DNA of 64,000 bases from an uncultured Chthonomonadales bacterium (GTDB taxonomy: Bacteria > Armatimonadota > Chthonomonadetes > Chthonomonadales > CAJBBX01). A model generated the notes under the pieces. That model ran no database searches. It had not been told where the DNA came from and saw only the letters and a list, made by a program, of their open reading frames with translations. A program made the position numbers and the translations under genes. Of the stretch, positions 7,519 to 15,890 are shown in pieces. Every line of letters begins with the position of its first letter. Position 1 is the first letter of the stretch. The DNA is taken from positions 124,001 through 188,000 of the forward strand of contig CALLMM010000001.1 of NCBI GenBank assembly GCA_938005745.1, written 5' to 3'.

Positions 7519-9474
7519 CTACTTCGCTGTCAGCCAGGCGGCGATCTGCGCCTCCGAAAGCGACCCGATCTCGACCCGCAGCGGCGCGTTCAGCGCACGG
7601 CAGCCCTTTTCGATCTCCCCCGTCCGAAAGACGCCCCCGGTTCCATAGAGCAGCAGCGGCGCGGGCGCGCCCAGAAGCGCCGCCGTTCGCAGGTCTCCCG
7701 CGCGGCGTATGCCCGGAGCGTAGAGCCGTTTCAGGAACATCTCCTCCTCCTCCGGGTTGAAGCCGGCAAGGTCTATGGCGGCGCGTCCGATCCTGGAGGC
7801 GAGACCGCGCGCCAGCAGCGCGTAGACGCCCGCCTCGCCGACGCCGACAACATCTATCGCGCCCCCTCCCTCTCTGTGCATCTGCGCCAGCGCATCGAGG
7901 ATCGCCTGTACCCGATCGCCGGTCGGCGTGCGGTTATAGGTGGAGAAGAAGGCGTTCCAGAGACGTCCGGTATCCGCGTTCACCGGCTCCAGAGGCAGAC
8001 GCTGCGCCTGCGCAAATCCGGCGGCGCGCAGCGACTCCAGCAGCGCGCGATCCTCCGCCTCCGGACGGCTGGAGACCACCAGAACGCGGCGGGCATCTGT
8101 TCGGGAGCGGGGCGGGGGCGCAGGCAGGACGACTCCCAGCGCATGCGCCAGCGCAGGACGCAGCGTGCGCTCAAAACGTCTCCAGCCCTCTCTGCTCTCC
8201 GGCAGAAGCGCGGCGATCAGATGCTGCGACTGCTCGATCAGGGCGCGGGTCAGCGCAGGCTCTCGCAGCGCATTCTCCGGCAGAGGCGACTGCGCGTTCC
8301 AGACGCGCATCGCCTGCGTATTCGCCTCGAACGGCTGCTCGCGAAAATGTTCCGGGTCGGGATCGTTTTTCAGCCAGCGTCCGAACCAGGCGTACATCGC
8401 CTCCCGGCTTTCGCGGTTATAGTTATGCCCATAGTTGAACTGTACGACCGCCATCTTCTCCTGCGCGCCGTAGAGGGCGTAGACTTTTCGGATGGCGGGA
8501 CCCTCCACCTTCGGGTTGTCCTTCGTCCAGTCTCCGGTGCAGGAGACCAGCAGGAGCGGTTTCGGAGCGAACATCGCCCCGATCTCGACGTTGTCGGTCT
8601 CCAGGCGCAGCCCCGGTCCGTTCTCGCACAGGCAGCCTCCCTGCATATGCGCCGAGATCATGTTGACCGGGACCGCCGCCTGGATGCGGTCGTCCACCGC
8701 GCAGAGCAGGAACGTCTGCGTGCCGCCGCCGGAGGCTCCCGTCGCCCCGATGCGTCTGCGATCTACGTCCGGAAGCGAGCAGAGGTAGTCCACTGCCCGG
8801 ATACTGTTCCACAGTTGCAGCCCCGACAGGCTGACGCCCCATGCCCAGTGGCGCAGCGTCCCGGCGAACCGGTGGTCAACCTGATGCGTGTCGTTGTAGC
8901 CCACCATATCGTAGGCGAAGACGACAAACCCCTGCCGCGCCAGATTGACGCCGATGGCGACCAGATTTCCGCGTCCCTCGGCGGGGGGAGCCGGCGCAGG
9001 CGGGGCGGGAGCGACATCGGGCTGCATCTCCAGGCGACCATTCGACCAGTGCCCGTGCGGATTGACGATGGCGGGGAACGGTCCCCGCTTCCCTCTGGGG
9101 CGGTAGAGGTTGCCGCACAGATAGAATCCGGGCAGCGTCTCGATGGCGACGTTTTCGATGATGTAGTCCGGTCCCTCGATCGTTCCGGTGATGCGCGGGT
9201 TCAGGGGCGTCTTCGGGGGCATCGGCAGCAGTCCGCTGGAAAAGAGAATCTGCTCCCGCAGACGGCGCGCCCGCGCCTCCCACGCTTTGCGCGTGGCGGG
9301 CGGGGTAAAGAGGCGGGGCGTGTCCAGATCGCGGGGCTTATCGGCTGCTGTCAGGGTAGTCATCTTTTTCTCCGGGTCGGCGGATGGGAAGGCGGGCAGA
9401 GACAGCCCGGCGAACAGGATCGCCAGCGCAAGAGTCGTCAGCCCTGCGGCGATGGGGCGAAGTGCATCCTTCAT
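7519..9474 (-). CDS. Secreted alpha/beta-hydrolase (acetyl-xylan-esterase-like), two-domain
   Basis: 651 residues with an N-terminal signal peptide (about 1-30). The first alpha/beta-hydrolase domain (about 60-400) has PHGHW near the oxyanion strand, nucleophile elbow GATGASGGGTQ (Ser at about 249), and a late His in NYGHNYN. The C-terminal 240 residues look like a second, degenerate hydrolase-like lobe (RRVLVVSSRPEAEDRALLESL) without a GxSxG motif. Armatimonad and planctomycete genomes carry many such secreted esterases next to carbohydrate-degradation genes. The substrate is probably an acylated polysaccharide, but this is not shown here. It is convergent with the pseudopilin gene. Confidence 0.75.
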   Translation of the reverse strand: MKDALRPIAAGLTTLALAILFAGLSLPAFPSADPEKKMTTLTAADKPRDLDTPRLFTPPATRKAWEARARRLREQILFSSGLLPMPPKTPLNPRITGTIEGPDYIIENVAIETLPGFYLCGNLYRPRGKRGPFPAIVNPHGHWSNGRLEMQPDVAPAPPAPAPPAEGRGNLVAIGVNLARQGFVVFAYDMVGYNDTHQVDHRFAGTLRHWAWGVSLSGLQLWNSIRAVDYLCSLPDVDRRRIGATGASGGGTQTFLLCAVDDRIQAAVPVNMISAHMQGGCLCENGPGLRLETDNVEIGAMFAPKPLLLVSCTGDWTKDNPKVEGPAIRKVYALYGAQEKMAVVQFNYGHNYNRESREAMYAWFGRWLKNDPDPEHFREQPFEANTQAMRVWNAQSPLPENALREPALTRALIEQSQHLIAALLPESREGWRRFERTLRPALAHALGVVLPAPPPRSRTDARRVLVVSSRPEAEDRALLESLRAAGFAQAQRLPLEPVNADTGRLWNAFFSTYNRTPTGDRVQAILDALAQMHREGGGAIDVVGVGEAGVYALLARGLASRIGRAAIDLAGFNPEEEEMFLKRLYAPGIRRAGDLRTAALLGAPAPLLLYGTGGVFRTGEIEKGCRALNAPLRVEIGSLSEAQIAAWLTAK

Positions 9475-9669
9475 ACGCGAACGCTCACAGCCTCCTTAGC
9501 ATGCCCTTCTTCGGCGATATGCATCCTCTTCACAACCGGAGCGCAAATCTCCTCCCGGAATCTCCGCAGGGGAGGAGCGAACGGGAAGCATGTGGTATTT
9601 CGTATCACCGAATAGACGCAACGTCGCATTCTCCGCACAATCTACACACTATAAGGAGCGTGTAATCAG

Positions 9670-10347
9670 ATGGCGGTTTTCGAGGTGATACGTTCAGAGG
9701 GTCTCAACTTGGTGAAGATAACCCTGCAGAACGAGATGGTGCGCACGGAGGCGGGCGCGCTCTACTACATGCGCGGACCGATCACGATGGAGTCGAAGGT
9801 GGGACCGATGGGCGGGCTGTTGAAGGCGTTCGCCAGCGGCGAATCGCTGATCCGCCCCACCTACACCGGAACGGGAGAACTCTATCTGGAGCCGTCCTTC
9901 AGCAACTTTCATGTGTTTGAAGTGCAGGGGCAGGAGTGGATTTTAGAGCGCGGGGCGTACTGGGCGTCGGAGAGCGGCGTGCAGGTGGATGTCTATCGCG
10001 ACAAGACGCTCACCAGTCTGCTGAGCGGGCAGGGCTTCGTCAATATCCAGACCCGCGTCTTCGGTCAAGGACAGGTGGTGGTCGTGGCGCAGGGCGACGT
10101 GCAGGAGATGGAGCTGAAGAACGATAAACTAGTGGTAGATGGCAGGTTTGTCGTGGCGCGCGCCGCCAGCCTCCAGTATTCGGTGGAGAAGGCGACAAAA
10201 TCGCTCTTCGGCTCGATGACCTCCGGGGAGTTTCTGGTCAGCACCTTCCAGGGAACCGGGAGAGTGCTGATCGCGCCCATTCCCTACTGGCGCGCGCGAC
10301 TGTACGAGGCGATCACCAGCATGACGCTGTCCGGCAGCTCCGGATAG
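9670..10347 (+). CDS. AIM24 family protein (TIGR00266-like)
   Basis: 225 residues rich in beta strands, matching the AIM24/DUF124 family: EAGALYYMRGPITMES near the N-terminus, then GTGELYLEP, the ERGAYWAS segment, and the C-terminal pattern GEFLVSTFQGTGRV. The molecular function is unknown; the mitochondrial homologue stabilises inner-membrane architecture. The ATG is preceded by AAGGAG at a rather long spacing (about 12 nt). A GC-rich inverted repeat (CGGGCG/CGCCCG) lies between it and purC, about 10362-10391. Confidence 0.88.
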   Translation: MAVFEVIRSEGLNLVKITLQNEMVRTEAGALYYMRGPITMESKVGPMGGLLKAFASGESLIRPTYTGTGELYLEPSFSNFHVFEVQGQEWILERGAYWASESGVQVDVYRDKTLTSLLSGQGFVNIQTRVFGQGQVVVVAQGDVQEMELKNDKLVVDGRFVVARAASLQYSVEKATKSLFGSMTSGEFLVSTFQGTGRVLIAPIPYWRARLYEAITSMTLSGSSG

Positions 10348-10423
10348 GCGGCGCAGACGTCGGGCGACCGGATCGGTGTCGGGACGCCCGGCGCAGTTCA
10401 TCATTCAGGGCGGAGGGGAGGCA

Positions 10424-11362
10424 ATGTCGGACATACAGTTGAATGCCGAGATACCGGGTCTGCATCGTTATGCCACCGGGAAGGTGCGCGATATCTTTGA
10501 CCTGGGGAATATGCTGCTTATTGTCGCCAGCGACCGGATCTCCGCGTTCGATGTGGTGATGCCCAACGGCATCCCCGACAAGGGGCGGGTGCTGACGCAG
10601 TTGTCGCGTTTCTGGTTCCTGCATCTGCGTCCTTTTCTTCCCAACCACTACATCACCTCCGATATGCACTTTATCATGGCGCGTCTGGAGGAGGCGGGCG
10701 TGCATATCACGCCGGACCTGTACCGCCGGCTGGAGGGGCGCGCCATGCTGACGCTGAAGGCGAAGGTCTTTCCGGTGGAGTGCGTGGTGCGGGGCTATCT
10801 TGCCGGCTCCTTCTGGAAGGAGTATCAGGAGGCGGGGGGAGAGCGCCATGAGGTAACCCTGCACGGCGTCCCGCTTCCGGCGGGGCTGCGCGAGTCGGAT
10901 CGCCTGCCGCACCCGATCTTCACGCCCGCCACCAAAGCGCACAGCGGGCACGACGAGAATATCAGTCTGTCGCAGATGCGCCATATCGTCGGCGAGGAGA
11001 TGGCAGAGCGTCTGAAGGAGGTTAGTCTCGAACTGTATGAGGCGGCGGCAGAGCGCGCGCTGGAGAACGGCATCATCATCGCCGACACCAAGTTTGAATT
11101 CGGGTATCATCAGGGCAGCCTGACGCTGGTGGACGAGGCGCTGACGCCCGATTCCTCCCGATTCTGGGACGCCGCAATCTACACGCCGGGGCAGCCGCAG
11201 CCCTCCTTCGACAAGCAGTATCTGCGCGACTGGCTCCTCGCCTCCGGCTGGAACCGGCAGCCCCCCGCGCCGCAGCTGCCGGCGGAGGTGGTGAGGGGCA
11301 CCGCCGCCAGGTATCGCGAAGCCTTGCGCCGCCTCACCGGCATCGAGCTTTCGGGAGCATAG
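10424..11362 (+). CDS. purC: Phosphoribosylaminoimidazole-succinocarboxamide synthase (SAICAR synthetase)
   Basis: 312 residues, the size of the longer (yeast Ade1-like) SAICAR synthetases. The ATG at 10424 follows CGGAGGGGAGG. Visible signatures: GKVRDIFDLG (ATP loop), SDRISAFDVVMP, VECVVRGYLAGS, PIFTPATKAHSGHDENIS and ADTKFEFGY. It catalyses ATP-dependent condensation of CAIR with aspartate in purine synthesis. The PP-loop gene starts 6 bp after the stop, so the two are probably cotranscribed. No other pur gene is in the window. Confidence 0.96.
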   Translation: MSDIQLNAEIPGLHRYATGKVRDIFDLGNMLLIVASDRISAFDVVMPNGIPDKGRVLTQLSRFWFLHLRPFLPNHYITSDMHFIMARLEEAGVHITPDLYRRLEGRAMLTLKAKVFPVECVVRGYLAGSFWKEYQEAGGERHEVTLHGVPLPAGLRESDRLPHPIFTPATKAHSGHDENISLSQMRHIVGEEMAERLKEVSLELYEAAAERALENGIIIADTKFEFGYHQGSLTLVDEALTPDSSRFWDAAIYTPGQPQPSFDKQYLRDWLLASGWNRQPPAPQLPAEVVRGTAARYREALRRLTGIELSGA

Positions 11363-11368
11363 AAGAGA

Positions 11369-12058
11369 GTGGCAAAACCGCGCGTTTTGATCTCCTGGAG
11401 TTCCGGAAAGGACGCCGCATGGACGCTCCACACGCTGCGCCAATCGCAGGAGATGGAGATCGTCGGCTTGTTGACGACGCTCAATGCAGCGTTCGACCGG
11501 GTGGCGATGCACGCGGTGCGCCGTACTCTGCTGGAGAGGCAGGCGCAGGCGGCGGGGCTTCCTCTGGTGACCGTCCCCCTGCCCTGGCCCTGCTCCAACG
11601 CGCAGTACGAAGAGGCGATGCGCGAGGCGGTGGACCGGGTTCAGCGGGAGATGGGCGTTACGCACGTTGCGTTTGGCGATCTGTATCTGGAGGATGTGCG
11701 CGCCTATCGCGAGGAGAAGATGGCGGGGACGGGACTGACGCCGTTGTTCCCGCTCTGGGGCAAGCCGACCCGCGCGCTGGCGCAGGAGATGATGGCGGGC
11801 GGTCTGCGCGCCGTTCTGACCTGTGTGGACCCGCGCTGCCTGCCGGCATCGTTTGCCGGACGCGCCTTCGATCCGTCTCTGCTCAACGATCTGCCGGAGG
11901 GGGTGGATCCGTGCGGCGAGGCGGGGGAGTTTCACTCCTTTGTCTGGGACGGTCCGATGTTTTCGCGTCCTCTGGCGATCTCGACGGGGGAGGTGGTGGA
12001 GCGGGACGGGTTCGTCTTTGCCGATGTACTTCCCGCGCCGGAGGCGAGACAGCCGTGA
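11369..12058 (+). CDS. DUF71 / Dph6-like PP-loop ATPase (predicted ammonia or thio-transferase)
   Basis: 229 residues starting at GTG. The N-terminal PP-loop SWSSGKDAAWTLH (about 8-20) binds ATP. Conserved family blocks follow: GLLTTLN, GDLYLEDVRAYRE, PLWGKPTRALAQEMM, and the C-terminal DPCGEAGEFHSFVWDGP. This is the family of eukaryotic/archaeal diphthamide synthase Dph6. Bacteria lack diphthamide, so the bacterial substrate is unknown. It follows purC by 6 bp. Confidence 0.85.
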   Translation: MAKPRVLISWSSGKDAAWTLHTLRQSQEMEIVGLLTTLNAAFDRVAMHAVRRTLLERQAQAAGLPLVTVPLPWPCSNAQYEEAMREAVDRVQREMGVTHVAFGDLYLEDVRAYREEKMAGTGLTPLFPLWGKPTRALAQEMMAGGLRAVLTCVDPRCLPASFAGRAFDPSLLNDLPEGVDPCGEAGEFHSFVWDGPMFSRPLAISTGEVVERDGFVFADVLPAPEARQP

Positions 12059-12091
12059 GGGCAGTTGTGCGAGGCTTCGCCAGGCATGAAA

Positions 12092-12120
12092 ACGGAGAGC
12101 GCGCAGCGCGCGCTCTCCGT
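12092..12120 (-). terminator. Terminator of tRNA-Glu(CTC), also facing the PP-loop gene
   Basis: Perfect 13-bp stem (arms 12092-12104 and 12108-12120; ACGGAGAGCGCGC) with a 3-nt loop. On the minus strand it is followed by TTTTC. Confidence 0.8.
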
Positions 12121-12125
12121 ATGAA

Positions 12126-12197
12126 TAGCGCCACGGGGAATCGAACCCCGGTTTGAGAGCTGAGAACCCCCTGTCCTGACCGCTAGACGATGGCGCC
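12126..12197 (-). tRNA. tRNA-Glu (anticodon CTC)
   Basis: 72 nt. Acceptor GGCGCCA/TGGCGCT with the same G1-U72 wobble as the other tRNA-Glu, anticodon stem GGGGG/CTCTC with loop TTCTCAG, T-arm CGGGG-TTCGATT-CCCCG, discriminator A. CCA is not encoded. It has its own perfect promoter and terminator. Confidence 0.95.
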
Positions 12198-12230
12198 GTG
12201 GTCTATTATGATCTCATTCAGCGAGGATAG

Positions 12231-12259
12231 ATTATACTGAAGGATCGCCCGTCTGTCAA
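12231..12259 (-). promoter_or_regulatory. Perfect sigma-70 promoter of tRNA-Glu(CTC)
   Basis: On the minus strand TTGACA (12259-12254), 17 bp, TATAAT (12236-12231). A leader of roughly 30 nt precedes the tRNA. Confidence 0.92.
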
Positions 12260-12298
12260 GGGCTTAACGCAACTCATATGGAGATTTCGGGCGTGTGG

Positions 12299-12697
12299 AT
12301 GAAATGTGTGGTCGTGGGACTGGGAGGATTTCTGGGGGCGAACGCGCGTTATCTGGTCGGCGGATGGGTGCAGGCGCGCTTCGGCGCAGGCTTCCCCTAC
12401 GGAACCTTTCTCGTCAATATCACGGGCTGCTTTATTCTGGGGCTGTTTGCCCGACTTGCGTTGGAGCTTCCCTGGCGCGAGGAGTGGCGTCTTTTCTTCG
12501 CTATCGGGATACTGGGAGCCTACACGACCTTCTCCACCTTCAGCTACGAGACGCTGCAACTGATCGCGGAGGGGCGCCGCTATCATATCGCCGCGCTCAA
12601 CATTGTGTTCAGCGTCCTCCTGGGGCTGTTCGCCTCCTACGGCGGCGTGGTGACGGCGCGGCTGATCCTCTCACTGCGCGGGATCATCAGCCGCTGA
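12299..12697 (+). CDS. crcB: Fluoride ion channel CrcB/Fluc
   Basis: About 132 residues from the ATG at 12299; an in-frame ATG at 12278 would add seven residues, and neither has a good Shine-Dalgarno. Four membrane helices with family signatures: GLGGFLGANARYLVGG, GTFLVNITGCFILG (the pore Asn) and AYTTFSTFSYET (the Phe box and sodium site). It exports fluoride as a dual-topology dimer. No fluoride (crcB) riboswitch consensus is visible in the short upstream region, which is shared with the divergent tRNA promoter. Confidence 0.95.
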   Translation: MKCVVVGLGGFLGANARYLVGGWVQARFGAGFPYGTFLVNITGCFILGLFARLALELPWREEWRLFFAIGILGAYTTFSTFSYETLQLIAEGRRYHIAALNIVFSVLLGLFASYGGVVTARLILSLRGIISR

Positions 12698-12708
12698 GAG
12701 AGGGGCAG

Positions 12709-13758
12709 CTACACCCGCTTCAGCAGCGTGATACGCCCGATGGGAACCCACTCCGCCACCAGAATATCGCCGTTTTGCAGGAACACCGCGTCGTGCGGAT
12801 GGATGAACCTGCCCGGAATGAACTGCTCGCGAGGCGCGCTCCGCAGGTTCGACGGGTCGCCGTCGCACAGCTGCGCCATCACCCGGTTGTCTCTATCCAG
12901 CAGCGTGACCACGCTCTTCAGATCCGCAACCACCATCATATCGCCGCGCACGTCGAAGTTGCAGGGCATACGCATGCCCGTCGCGGCTCCGCTGACATAC
13001 TTCCCGTCCAGCGTGAAGTACTGAAAGCGGCTGTTGGCGCGATCCGTGATCACCAGCAGCGGCTCGCGTCCCCGATTATCGAGCCAGATGCCGTGCGCCG
13101 TGCGAAACCTGCCCGGCTCCGTGCCGCGCCCGCCAAAGCTGCGGACATAGCTGCCGTCCAGCCGGTACTGATGAATCCAGTCGGAGCCGTAGCCGTCTGC
13201 AACGTAGAAGTCGCCGTCGGGCGAGAAAGCGACATTGGTGGGAACGAACGGCTCCCCTTTCCGGTAGAGGCCCGACTCCTCCGGGGCGCCCTTCTCCCAG
13301 ACGACCGTCCCGTCAAGTTTCGTCTTCACTACTTTGCGGTGGGCGATGTCGCAGTGATAGAGGAACTCCTCTCTGCCCTCTTTGCGCGCCTCGATCCCGT
13401 GCGCGCCTCCGGCAAACCGCTCGCCCCAAGAGGTCAGAAACGTCCCGTTCTTATCAAAGACGACGATGGCGTGCCGGGAGGGGCTGTCCGGGTGAACGGT
13501 ATGCGCGACGTAGATGCGCCCCTTCGAATCCTGCGCAACGCCGTGCGTATCTCCCCACAGAATGCCGTCGGGCGGCTTCAGCCAGTCGTGGATCACCTCG
13601 TACCGCTGTCTGCCGCTTCCGACGATCCGCCGCCCGGCGGGCGCGGATGCCGGGGTCTGCTCGGTCGCGGGGATCGCCGCGATGCCTGCCGTGACCGCGC
13701 CGGCGAGTCCCAGAAACTCGCGTCGCGAGATCCTCTCCTCTCTCTCTCCCCGATCCAA
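12709..13758 (-). CDS. Tat-exported NHL-repeat beta-propeller protein
   Basis: 349 residues starting at TTG with GGAGGAGAGG upstream. The N-terminus has a twin-arginine signal (ISRREFLGLAGAVTAG). The mature part is built of NHL-like repeats: HGVAQDSKGRIYVAHTV, PTNVAFSPDGDFYVADGYG, HGIWLDNRG, and a final HDAVFLQNGDILVAEW. Related proteins from planctomycetes and armatimonads are annotated as 6-bladed propellers or peptidylglycine-lyase-like; the conserved His and Asp/Tyr could form such a site. The substrate is unknown. It is convergent with crcB (11 bp apart). Confidence 0.82.
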   Translation of the reverse strand: MDRGEREERISRREFLGLAGAVTAGIAAIPATEQTPASAPAGRRIVGSGRQRYEVIHDWLKPPDGILWGDTHGVAQDSKGRIYVAHTVHPDSPSRHAIVVFDKNGTFLTSWGERFAGGAHGIEARKEGREEFLYHCDIAHRKVVKTKLDGTVVWEKGAPEESGLYRKGEPFVPTNVAFSPDGDFYVADGYGSDWIHQYRLDGSYVRSFGGRGTEPGRFRTAHGIWLDNRGREPLLVITDRANSRFQYFTLDGKYVSGAATGMRMPCNFDVRGDMMVVADLKSVVTLLDRDNRVMAQLCDGDPSNLRSAPREQFIPGRFIHPHDAVFLQNGDILVAEWVPIGRITLLKRV

Positions 13759-13918
13759 TGCCTCTCCTCCCGTCTCTCAGAATGTCGCGCAGAGGTATCA
13801 ACCCCTACTCTTATTTTCACGTTGGAGCAGGCGCCTCCTGCATAACGTGCGCTCGAGAGACAGGGAGACAGGCAATTCAGAGGATCATGCAGGATTTCTC
13901 GCTGCGCTCGCGAACTCT

Positions 13919-13935
13919 TATCGCGTGTTGCGATA
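13919..13935. promoter_or_regulatory. Small inverted repeat just upstream of the sigma/IrrE/NurA/HerA operon
   Basis: TATCGC-GTGTT-GCGATA, ending 20 nt before the ATG at 13956. It could be an operator for the operon's own HTH protein or an mRNA hairpin. I cannot place a convincing -35/-10 pair in 13759-13955. Confidence 0.3.
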
Positions 13936-13955
13936 CTGCCCGACGGAGTTGCGCA

Positions 13956-14588
13956 ATGGATCACGATCTGCTTCTGAAGCTGCACGACCGGATATGTATG
14001 GGCGATCCGGTCGCCCCGGATCAACTGGTGTCGGAGTATCTGGTTCCGTTGCAGACGTCTCTGCGGCGAGGCTGGCTCCTCCTTCCGCGCGAAGCGGTGC
14101 AGGATGCGGTAGTTGACGCCTTGCTGGCGTACCTGCAGCGTCCCGATGCGTTCGACCCGCGGCGCAGCCCGTCGCTGCTGGCGTATCTGAAAATGATCGC
14201 CAGCCGCCGGCTGACCGACGCCCTGCGAAAACAGATGCGGTTGAATAAAAGAGAGATATGGGTCGGCGGAGTCGTCGAGATAGATCAGTATGGATCGAAT
14301 ATGAGTGCAGGGACATGGCCGCCCGCGTTTGACGAGGAGGGTGACCCGGACGCGCTTCCGCCGGAAATAGAGGAGATGCTGAACAATCTCTTTCCCGAGC
14401 CGCGCGACCGCCGCCTGCTGAATCTGATCTGCCAAGGCAGACAGGAGACCTCCGCATACGCCGCCACACTGGGCATCGGATCGCTACCCGAAAGCGAGCA
14501 GAGGCGAATCGTAAAACAGCATCGTGACCGCATCCTCAAACGGCTGAGACGTCACCGGGAGGAGTTTCGGAGATTCTGGGATGACTGA
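13956..14588 (+). CDS. Sigma-70-like (ECF-type) protein, first gene of the NurA-HerA operon
   Basis: 210 residues. The ATG at 13956 is chosen because ACGGAG precedes it; longer in-frame extensions run through the divergent gene's upstream region. A region-2-like N-terminal part is visible (LVSEYLVPLQTSLRRG, VQDAVVDALLAYLQRP, SLLAYLKMIASRRLTDALRKQMR), as in ECF sigma factors. Regions 3-4 are weaker: a DRRLLNLICQGRQETSAYAATLGIGSLP segment and a basic C-terminus (RIVKQHRDRILKRLRRHREEFRR). The next gene starts inside its last codons. It could be a dedicated sigma factor or a sigma-derived DNA-binding protein. Confidence 0.65.
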   Translation: MDHDLLLKLHDRICMGDPVAPDQLVSEYLVPLQTSLRRGWLLLPREAVQDAVVDALLAYLQRPDAFDPRRSPSLLAYLKMIASRRLTDALRKQMRLNKREIWVGGVVEIDQYGSNMSAGTWPPAFDEEGDPDALPPEIEEMLNNLFPEPRDRRLLNLICQGRQETSAYAATLGIGSLPESEQRRIVKQHRDRILKRLRRHREEFRRFWDD

Positions 14589-14979
14589 CATAAACGCGAA
14601 AGAGAGGCGGCTGCGCGCCCGGCTGATGCGCCGCGCCATCGAAACCGACGCTCCCCTGCTGGCGGCGCAGCTGCACCGATACGCACAGAACGAACGAATC
14701 TCCTGGGCGGAGCTGGCGCGCCGGCTGGGGGCGGAGGAGGACGGACTGAACCGGATCGCCTGCTGCTACCCGCCGCGCGAGGAGCGGTTCCTTGCCGATG
14801 TGGAGGCGATCGCGCAGCATGCAGGCGTGGAGACCGCCCGCCTGCTGCCCGTCCTGCGCCGTCTGCAGGTAACGGAGGCGCTCGCGGATCGCGCCGCAGA
14901 GACGCGGGCAGCGTATCTTGCGGACCAGACCCTGCTGGCGGCGCGCGATCGCGAAGAGCCGGAGAGCGAAGAGGAATGA
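14581..14979 (+). CDS. XRE-like helix-turn-helix protein (possible IrrE/ImmA-cleaved repressor)
   Basis: 132 residues, overlapping the sigma-like gene by 8 bp and the protease gene by 4 bp (ATGA). Residues about 36-85 resemble an XRE helix-turn-helix (ISWAELARRLGAEEDGLNRI, then EAIAQHAGVETARLLPVL), somewhat degenerate in the recognition helix. The C-terminus is charged and ends EEPESEEE. In ImmA/ImmR and IrrE/DdrO pairs, an XRE repressor encoded next to the peptidase is its substrate. The gene order here fits that model, but cleavage is inference. Confidence 0.6.
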   Translation: MTDINAKERRLRARLMRRAIETDAPLLAAQLHRYAQNERISWAELARRLGAEEDGLNRIACCYPPREERFLADVEAIAQHAGVETARLLPVLRRLQVTEALADRAAETRAAYLADQTLLAARDREEPESEEE

Positions 14980-15719
14980 GCGGCGATTTCATGGTGACGG
15001 CGGCGCGCCTGCGGCGGGAGGCGGGCATTGCGCCCGACGCGCCCGTAGACCCGGAGGATGTCCTGCTGCGCCTGTATTCGGCGGACTGCGTGCGGCTCTC
15101 TGAGCTGACGGTAACCGGACTGCGCGACTGGCTGGAGCGGTGGAGCATCCCGCCGCCCCCCTGCCTGACGATCTGCCGGGACCGTCGTCTGCGCGGCGGC
15201 GTCATCGGATGGGGCGGCTTTGGTCTGCTGTTTGCGGATCGCGACGACCCGGCAAACGAGCAGCTCTATACGCTGGCGCACGAAGCGGGTCACTTCCTCG
15301 GCGATCACCTCTACCCGCGCCGCGACATTCTGGAACGGCTCGGTCCCTCGATCAAGCCGGTGCTGGACGGACTGCGCGCTCCGAACCCCCAAGAGCGAGT
15401 CCATGCCATCCTCGCCAGCGCCGACCTCATCCAGTGCGCGCACCTTCTGGGGCGGGAGGAGAGCCTCGATGCCGAAATCGCCGGACGCGAAGCCGAAGCC
15501 GACCGCTTTGCCTGGGAGCTGCTGGCTCCCTGCGCCGCGCTCAAGCGGCGATTTACCGGGCTTCGCGCCGATCTGGAGGCGGTTGACCGGGTGCGGAGCG
15601 TCCTCACTGACGAGTATAACCTGCCCGCGCTTCCCGCCATGCGCTATGCGCGCGCCTTCGTCGCCGAACATGCTCAACCGACCACCCTGCTGGATCGCCT
15701 GCGCCTGTCCGACCCGTAA
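14976..15719 (+). CDS. ImmA/IrrE family metallopeptidase
   Basis: 247 residues. The zinc signature is clear: AHEAGHFLGDH with His102, Glu103 and His106, and a downstream EAEADRFAWELLAP helix supplying the third ligand (Glu at about 173). The N-terminal part (VTAARLRREAGI, VDPEDVLLRLY) matches the lead-in of the family. Known members cleave XRE-type repressors after DNA damage (IrrE on DdrO in Deinococcus, ImmA on ImmR in ICEBs1). It is the third gene of the operon and overlaps the HTH gene by 4 bp, so coupling is tight. About 170 bp separate it from the NurA-like gene. Confidence 0.88.
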   Translation: MSGDFMVTAARLRREAGIAPDAPVDPEDVLLRLYSADCVRLSELTVTGLRDWLERWSIPPPPCLTICRDRRLRGGVIGWGGFGLLFADRDDPANEQLYTLAHEAGHFLGDHLYPRRDILERLGPSIKPVLDGLRAPNPQERVHAILASADLIQCAHLLGREESLDAEIAGREAEADRFAWELLAPCAALKRRFTGLRADLEAVDRVRSVLTDEYNLPALPAMRYARAFVAEHAQPTTLLDRLRLSDP

Positions 15720-15890
15720 CTCTCCAAAATCCGGCCGTCGCACTCCGCCGCCCCGGAACGAATAGATAGATGTCCGGCGCCCGACTGCAGAGGTCACGGC
15801 GCCTGCCGCAAGGGTGTGAGAACGTCAGCCCCTGCGTTCTCTCCCTGCGCGCTGCGGTTGGACGCTGGACAGGCAAGGAGAACCGCTTGC

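Noticed and set aside
7312..9615. Long plus-strand open frame opposite the esterase gene
   Set aside because: It is composed of Arg/Gln/Gly-rich nonsense and mirrors the esterase codons. High GC content creates such shadows.
12198..12298. Fluoride riboswitch before crcB
   Set aside because: The gap is short, holds the divergent tRNA promoter and lacks the crcB-motif core.
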